9,469 nt of DNA from assembly GCA_024689525.1 (NCBI GenBank), contig JAILDI010000060.1, positions 1-9,469 of the forward strand, read 5' to 3'. The position numbers were made by a program, and so were the translations under genes. This DNA comes from Bacteroidales bacterium. GTDB taxonomy: Bacteria > Bacteroidota > Bacteroidia > Bacteroidales > UBA932. A model generated the notes under the pieces. That model did no database searches. It was given only the letters and a program-made list of their open reading frames with translations, and was not told where the DNA came from. This document shows positions 5,919 to 9,469 of this stretch, piece after piece; the first letter of the stretch is position 1, and every line of letters begins with the position of its first letter.

Positions 5919-7408
5919 GAAAGTTTATCCTCATATTGCTTTCCGTCCTGGCGCTGGCATCCTGCGTCAAAGTGAATGTCATCCCCATCGACCATCCTGA
6001 CGATCCCACTGATGAAAATAAAAAGTCCTCGTACAAGAGCGGAAGGGTTATCGTGAAAGTTACCCCGGAACTGGCCCTGGAACTGGAAGAAAACACCGGG
6101 GAAAACGGCATTGCAGACATTTCCGGGATCGAATCCCTGGCCGAAGTTGATGAAAAACTTGCCGTAATATCGACGGAAAGGCTTTTTGCCACGGCCGGCA
6201 AATTCGAAGAAAGGACACGTGCAGAGGGTCTTCATCTGTGGTATACGATCGTATTCGACGACCAGAAGCCGCTGGACCTGGCAACGAGCCTGCTTGATGA
6301 GATTCCCGGAATAGTAAAGATTGAGTGCGATCCCATAAACCGGCTTTACGACGGCGGGATGGAATATGTATCGCCTCCCACGAAAGCCACACAGGCCGGT
6401 CCGTATGACGACCCTCTCCTCTACCGTCAGTGGCACTACCATAACGACGGCACGGAACGCGGATCCGAAAAGGGTTGCGACGTCAACGTATTCCCGGTAT
6501 GGGAGACATATACCCAGGTGAGGCAGGATGTGATAGTGTGCGTGGTTGACGGAGGCGTGGATTACTCCCACGAGGACCTTGAGGCCAATATGTGGCACAA
6601 CCCGGAACAGACAGGGAGTGCACAATACGGCTACAATTTCTGTACAAATGGTTATGTGGTCACCCCCGACTCCCACGGCACCCACGTTGCCGGGACCATC
6701 GCGGCCGTGAATAACAATAGTATCGGCGTATGCGGCATCGCCGGCGGCGATCATAGCCGCGGGATACCGGGAGTCAAGATAATGTCCTGCCAGATATTCA
6801 GCGGAAGCGATTCCGTGAACGGCGCATCGGCCATAAAATGGGGTGCCGACCACGGCGCAGTCATATGCCAGAACAGCTGGGGCTATCCGGATCTGGACGA
6901 GACTCCGGAGTCGATTATGGCGGCTGTGGACTACTTTACCAAATATGCCGGAATCGACGAAAACGGTGTGCAGACAGGCCCGATGGCCGGTGGCCTTGTG
7001 GTATTCGCCGCCGGCAACGAACGCAAGAACGGCAGCAGCTCGGAATACAACGGGATAGTGAATGTAGTGTCGGTGGGGGCCGATTTCTGTAAGGCGGGCT
7101 ACTCCAACTGGGGTGCGTTTGCAGATCTGGCCGCGCCCGGCGGCGACGGTACGAAGGGCAACAAAGTGCTCAGCACCCTGCCCGGAAACAAATACGGCTG
7201 GATGAACGGAACCTCCATGGCGTGCCCGCACGTCTCCGGCGTCGCCGCCCTCACTGTATCCATCTGCGGCGGCCCGGGCTTCACCCCCCAGGACCTCCGC
7301 ACCCGCCTCGAGGCCTCCTCAACCGACATCTCGTCCTATAATCCCGACTATTTCGTCGGCCAAGGCCTAGTAAACGCCCTCGGCGCCGTCACCTACACCC
7401 CCTTGTAG
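5915..7408 (+). CDS. subtilisin-family (S8) serine protease lipoprotein
   Basis: A 497-residue secreted protease. I take ATG 5915, not the in-frame ATG at 5864, because it gives a clean lipoprotein signal (LALASC, Cys17) and a 4-base ATGA overlap with the preceding gene. Residues about 41-140 look like an inhibitory propeptide (SGRVIVKVTPE..., ending near GIVKIECDP), as in fervidolysin-type S8 enzymes. The catalytic domain follows: Asp212 in VVDGGVDYSHEDL, His254 in DSHGTHVAGT, oxyanion Asn368 in VFAAGNE, and Ser434 in NGTSMACPHVSG. All key residues are intact, so it should be active. It ends soon after the Ser motif, without the C-terminal beta or sorting domains found on many Bacteroidales relatives. 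Co-transcription with a serpin suggests a linked system of protease and inhibitor. Confidence 0.95.
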   Translation: MRKFILILLSVLALASCVKVNVIPIDHPDDPTDENKKSSYKSGRVIVKVTPELALELEENTGENGIADISGIESLAEVDEKLAVISTERLFATAGKFEERTRAEGLHLWYTIVFDDQKPLDLATSLLDEIPGIVKIECDPINRLYDGGMEYVSPPTKATQAGPYDDPLLYRQWHYHNDGTERGSEKGCDVNVFPVWETYTQVRQDVIVCVVDGGVDYSHEDLEANMWHNPEQTGSAQYGYNFCTNGYVVTPDSHGTHVAGTIAAVNNNSIGVCGIAGGDHSRGIPGVKIMSCQIFSGSDSVNGASAIKWGADHGAVICQNSWGYPDLDETPESIMAAVDYFTKYAGIDENGVQTGPMAGGLVVFAAGNERKNGSSSEYNGIVNVVSVGADFCKAGYSNWGAFADLAAPGGDGTKGNKVLSTLPGNKYGWMNGTSMACPHVSGVAALTVSICGGPGFTPQDLRTRLEASSTDISSYNPDYFVGQGLVNALGAVTYTPL

Positions 7409-7460
7409 TTTGCCTCTGCCCCACTGCGCCTCGTCGACCAGCAAAAAACAGCCCTCGCCC

Positions 7461-7500
7461 CGTGGTTCATCCACGATTTTGGCTCGTTTTCATGGACGAG
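7461..7500. repeat. two adjacent small hairpins after the protease gene
   Basis: CGTGG-ttcat-CCACG (7461-7475) is followed by CTCGT-tttcatgg-ACGAG (7483-7500). The two units share TTCAT and ACGA with CC exchanged for GG between them, as if related. Neither is followed by a U-run, so they are not simple terminators. They could be an extragenic palindromic repeat or mRNA 3'-end stabilisers. The rest of 7409-7510 shows no gene. Confidence 0.5.
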
Positions 7501-7514
7501 TCGCCCCAAACAAC

Positions 7515-7550
7515 AAAAAACGCCAGCCGGAAAGGCTGACGTTTTCGTTT
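7515..7550. terminator. bidirectional terminator after the subtilase operon
   Basis: AAAACGCCAGCC (7517-7528), loop GGAAA, GGCTGACGTTTT (7534-7545): a 12-pair stem with one C-A mismatch on the plus strand (G-U on the minus strand). It is flanked by T-rich sequence on the plus side and by a run of six T on the minus side, so it can stop transcription in both directions. Confidence 0.75.
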
Positions 7551-7598
7551 AGTAGATTACGGTGAAGTATTATCGAACCTTATAGAGTACTTGAAGAC

Positions 7599-7647
7599 GG
7601 TGGAAGAGTTTGTAAAGAGTAGAAAGAAAATTTGAAAAGGTGGAAGA
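7599..7647 (+). repeat. 9-bp direct repeat spaced 40 bases, GGTGGAAGA
   Basis: GGTGGAAGA occurs at 7599-7607 and 7639-7647, exactly 40 bases apart, about four helical turns. The second copy lies in the promoter spacer for the gene at 7681, so the pair could be an activator or repressor site. The surrounding purine-rich sequence makes chance plausible. Confidence 0.3.
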
Positions 7648-7661
7648 AAACCATATATTTG
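7631..7661 (+). promoter_or_regulatory. promoter for the unknown secreted-protein genes
   Basis: -33 TTTG (7631-7634), a 19-base spacer and -7 TATATTTG (7654-7661) match the Bacteroidota consensus exactly. Transcription would start near 7668, leaving a leader of about 13 bases before ATG 7681. This separates the pair of genes from the serpin operon. Confidence 0.78.
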
Positions 7662-7680
7662 TAGCAAAGAAGCTAATGAA

Positions 7681-8367
7681 ATGAGAGTCAGACTATTCAT
7701 AACTATGTTATTGATAAGCGTCATCCCGGCTTTCTCTCAAGAAAGGTTAGTTCCGGTAGGGAGGAGTGCATCTTATGAGTATTATGAGAGGGTCGATAAC
7801 CTTCTTATTGGGAGTGGGAGAAATAAGTTTGTCTTTCAGGTCCGTCCTTCTTTTGATCCGGAGGTTTGTCTTTATTTCTCAGATGAGACAAGGGAACTGG
7901 TCTTGCGAGAGGCTGAAAAGAACATTTGGTATACAGAGAAATGGTATAGTCCCTCAAAGCATTCAAGAAAGTGTAGAGGACGTAAAAACAATATTACCAT
8001 CAAAGAGTATCGCTGTCCCGTATCGGCGAGTTTTTCAGAGAAATTGGATTCACTGTTTATGTCGGCCATATTCTCGTCATCCTTAATGAGCAGTCCTTCG
8101 GGGCTTGACGGAACAACATTTGAGTTAAGGACTTTTTGGGGACGTTATGCCGCTTTCTGTTGGTCTCCCAAGCGAGACGCCTCTAATTGCAGCCATCTAG
8201 TAAGTGTCTTGGAAGCATTGTGCGAGTTCGTAAAGGATAACAATATCGATGGTATTCAGGGATTAGTACCAGAGATCGATGCTTTGACGGCCATCTTTAG
8301 CGACCTTCTTCCTCAAGGAGGGAGAATCGTGGATCGTGAGACTGGATTTGTATATGAAAGTCGCTAA
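7681..8367 (+). CDS. secreted protein of unknown function
   Basis: A 228-residue protein I do not recognise. Residues 1-19 form a standard Sec signal peptide with a likely cut after AFS (before Gln20), and there is no lipobox, so it should be periplasmic or exported. The mature part has a charged N-terminal half (VRPSFDPEVCLYFS near 54-67; a basic, Cys-containing stretch near 92-112) and a C-terminal half with Ser-rich and helical segments. Its six cysteines (63, 98, 112, 160, 170, 181) could form disulfides. There are no membrane segments after the signal and no catalytic signature I can name. The gene is visibly more AT-rich than the serpin operon, which hints at a different history. It has its own promoter and is followed four bases later by the broken lipoprotein gene. 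Confidence 0.8.
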   Translation: MRVRLFITMLLISVIPAFSQERLVPVGRSASYEYYERVDNLLIGSGRNKFVFQVRPSFDPEVCLYFSDETRELVLREAEKNIWYTEKWYSPSKHSRKCRGRKNNITIKEYRCPVSASFSEKLDSLFMSAIFSSSLMSSPSGLDGTTFELRTFWGRYAAFCWSPKRDASNCSHLVSVLEALCEFVKDNNIDGIQGLVPEIDALTAIFSDLLPQGGRIVDRETGFVYESR

Positions 8368-8371
8368 GATA

Positions 8372-8890
8372 ATGATTAAGTATAATCGCCCTGTTCTGAT
8401 AGTCTTTTTTGCCTTGCTGCTATGCTCGTGCAAAAGAGATGATCTTACAGGGAACGAATACTTTGGTAATTATCATTCTTTATAACATATCAGTCTATAT
8501 TTCAAACCTGGAGGCAGTGTGACAGGCCATTTCAGCTCTGCCGAGGTTGTAGGCTGGTTCAGCGACAATTCATATGGTCGATATGAATATGATTATCCAA
8601 AGGTTTCACTGTCATGGAACCGTGTTCCTATGGACAATTTGGTATATAAGCAATGTCCTGCCAATCCGGATTCCATTGTCGTCAGTTCTTCTTTTGAATA
8701 CCTCACTCTATACGAAGGCAGAGAAGAGTATCACCTGGAAAGATATACCAGACCCATGTCTGAACGGGTACTATGGAATACCCTATCGTTCTTGGTAAAG
8801 TATTCTATACTTATTATTCCGTTTATTCTGGCTTTTATACTAGCCCTGATAATTCGCTTTGTCAAGTGGCTCAGAGAAACAAGAAACTAG
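8372..8890 (+). pseudogene. small lipoprotein/membrane gene interrupted by in-frame TAA
   Basis: From ATG 8372, four bases after the upstream stop, the frame encodes a lipoprotein signal (VFFALLLCSC, Cys20) and then CKRDDLTGNEYFGNYHSL before a TAA at 8483-8485. The same frame then runs open to TAG at 8888-8890 and reads sensibly at once after the stop (HISLYFKPGGSVTGHF...), so this is one gene of about 172 residues with a nonsense codon at position 38. The C-terminus has a strong membrane segment (about LVKYSILIIPFILAFILALI) and a basic tail. The GTG at 8519 could start a shorter product but would lack any signal sequence. The ATG at 8354 would also work and overlap the previous gene. Pseudogene, sequencing error and readthrough cannot be told apart here. 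The family is unknown. Confidence 0.72.
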
Positions 8891-8902
8891 AGTTCCAATC
8901 AA

Positions 8903-8938
8903 AAAAAGAGAAGCGGCCGATTGGCTGCTTCTCTTTTT
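8903..8938. terminator. strong bidirectional terminator between convergent genes
   Basis: A near-perfect 16-pair stem: AAAAAGAGAAGCGGCC (8903-8918), loop GATT, GGCTGCTTCTCTTTTT (8923-8938), with one G-T pair. It gives a T-run on the plus strand and an even longer one (seven T) on the minus strand. It lies between the plus-strand gene ending at 8890 and the minus-strand flavodoxin ending at 9035, and so serves both. Confidence 0.88.
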
Positions 8939-9040
8939 GGTAGACCAAACTCTCTGAATCTCGAACCTTCGGTTTCTGGAAGGGCTGCTACAGATACAGT
9001 GCTTTATCGACGAATTATGCCGATAGCAGAGGTTCTACCA
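8938..9040 (-). other. non-coding stretch with tRNA-like traits
   Basis: No convincing gene is seen between the terminator and the flavodoxin stop. The ends form a 7-base inverted repeat, TGGTAGA (8938-8944) and TCTACCA (9034-9040). Read on the minus strand, the piece contains GGTTCGAGA, like a T-loop, and ends in TCTACCA, like an acceptor end with CCA. The internal stems do not pair as a cloverleaf. It may be a decayed tRNA copy or coincidence. Confidence 0.2.
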
Positions 9041-9358
9041 GCCTAATCCCTTCAGCCATTTCTCTACTTTGGCCCTGCCGGAGCGGACTTCGTGGCCGTA
9101 GATTGCGAAGCCCGGTTTGACATTCGCCTTCGGGAAAGCTTTCTTGACGTCTTGGACGGTTGAAGCGAGTCCGCTGCCTTCGTGGGTAGTGAAAGGGATG
9201 ACTGTCTTGCCCGAGAGGCCGTGATCCTTGAAGAAGGTGAACATGACCTGCGGATAGGTACCCCACCAGATGGGGCCGCCGATGAAGACGGTGTCGTACT
9301 TGGAAAGGTCCGGGGCATCTCCCTCGTAAGGCGGCAATTCGCCCTTATTGGCCTCTTC
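9035..9358 (-). pseudogene. flavodoxin, C-terminal fragment
   Basis: This is the C-terminal two-thirds of a flavodoxin of the type common in Bacteroidales, an FMN-binding electron carrier. Visible signatures are YDTVFIGGPIWWGTYPQVMFTF, GKTVIPFTTHEGSGL, a DVKKAFP helix, the IYGHEVR stretch, and the end KWLKGLGW before TAG at 9035-9037. Sense sequence continues upstream of any start codon (EEANKGELPPYEGDAPDL) up to base 9358. A TAG follows at 9359-9361 and the homology stops. The missing N-terminus would hold the FMN phosphate-binding loop (T/SxTGNT), so the product cannot be functional as read. The TTG at 9337 is therefore not a true start. Truncation coincides with the junction to the next fragment. 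Confidence 0.88.
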
Positions 9359-9360
9359 CT

Positions 9361-9469
9361 ATGCCTGACTACGATTTGAGCGACGAGAAGAGTACGGTGC
9401 TACGAGTGCCAGGCAATGTCATAGATAAAGCTTACAGCTTAATGCTGATTGAGAATACAAGCATAGACC
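9361..9469 (+). pseudogene. fragment of COG2865-like ATP-binding regulator, runs off the window
   Basis: The plus frame from 9361 is open to the window end and begins MPDYDLSDEKSTVLRV, then VIDKAYSLMLIENTSID. From memory, this matches the region after the ATPase-like domain in COG2865/AlbA_2-type putative transcriptional regulators, where a PDYDLS motif precedes a short beta strand and a YxxxL helix. The ATG is internal to that family, so the N-terminal several hundred residues are absent and the flavodoxin fragment takes their place. The short length limits certainty. It could alternatively be an unrelated short ORF, but the motif order argues for the assignment. Confidence 0.45.

Noticed and set aside
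5879..7231. Minus-strand open frame of 450 codons opposite the subtilase
   Set aside because: The plus strand carries all catalytic motifs of an S8 protease. The antisense translation has no recognisable domain and reflects the codon bias of the sense gene.
8519..8890. Separate gene starting at GTG 8519
   Set aside because: In-frame sense sequence continues upstream to the TAA and beyond to a lipobox, so it is the 3' part of an interrupted gene.
9182..9379. Plus-strand 65-codon frame across the flavodoxin junction
   Set aside because: Antisense to flavodoxin, not in the frame of the COG2865-like fragment, and with no recognisable content.
1..9469. CRISPR array, rRNA, insertion-sequence transposase
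   Set aside because: I saw no regularly spaced repeats, no rRNA-like conserved stretches and no transposase motifs on either strand.

Overview
This window looks like a chromosomal segment of a Bacteroidales bacterium (phylum Bacteroidota) with a fairly GC-rich genome. Four things point there. Promoters have the Bacteroidota form (a -33 TTTG/TTG about 19-20 bases from a -7 TAnnTTTG). Most secreted products are lipoproteins with a Cys at residue 17-19. Several families are typical of the group (NigD-like lipoprotein, long N-domain MscS channel, Fibrobacter-type paralogous domain, COG2865-type regulator). Genes are tightly packed. Genus cannot be fixed by eye.

Layout. (1) 1-75: tRNA-His(GTG) on the minus strand, with its own promoter at 89-118. 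(2) 138-3869, minus strand: a tight three-gene operon read in the order Fur/PerR-family regulator, NigD-like lipoprotein, large MscS-type channel, joined by a 4-base ATGA overlap and a 1-base gap. (3) 3870-3989: a divergent control region with two back-to-back promoters whose -33 elements lie inside one imperfect palindrome. (4) 3990-7408, plus strand: a second tight operon of serpin lipoprotein, Fib_succ-type lipoprotein and subtilisin-family (S8) lipoprotein protease, ended by a hairpin terminator at 7515-7550 after two extra small hairpins. (5) 7554-8890: a visibly more AT-rich stretch with its own promoter, a secreted protein of unknown function, and a small lipoprotein/membrane gene interrupted by an in-frame TAA. 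(6) 8903-9469: a strong bidirectional terminator, a short odd non-coding stretch, the C-terminal part of a flavodoxin (minus strand), and an abrupt junction to a fragment of a COG2865-like regulator gene (plus strand) running off the window.

How the parts may work together. The most interesting unit is regions 2-4. A cysteine-free PerR-like metal regulator is transcribed divergently from an operon that encodes both a protease inhibitor (serpin) and a serine protease (subtilase) with the same predicted envelope location. The shared palindrome suggests the regulator could control both operons, linking metal or peroxide sensing to envelope proteolysis, an envelope lipoprotein and a mechanosensitive channel. 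The gene order, promoters and motifs are visible in the sequence; the regulatory link and any serpin-subtilase partnership are inference. The right end, with a broken gene and two 5'-truncated genes joined head to head, is either a rearranged accessory region or an assembly join.
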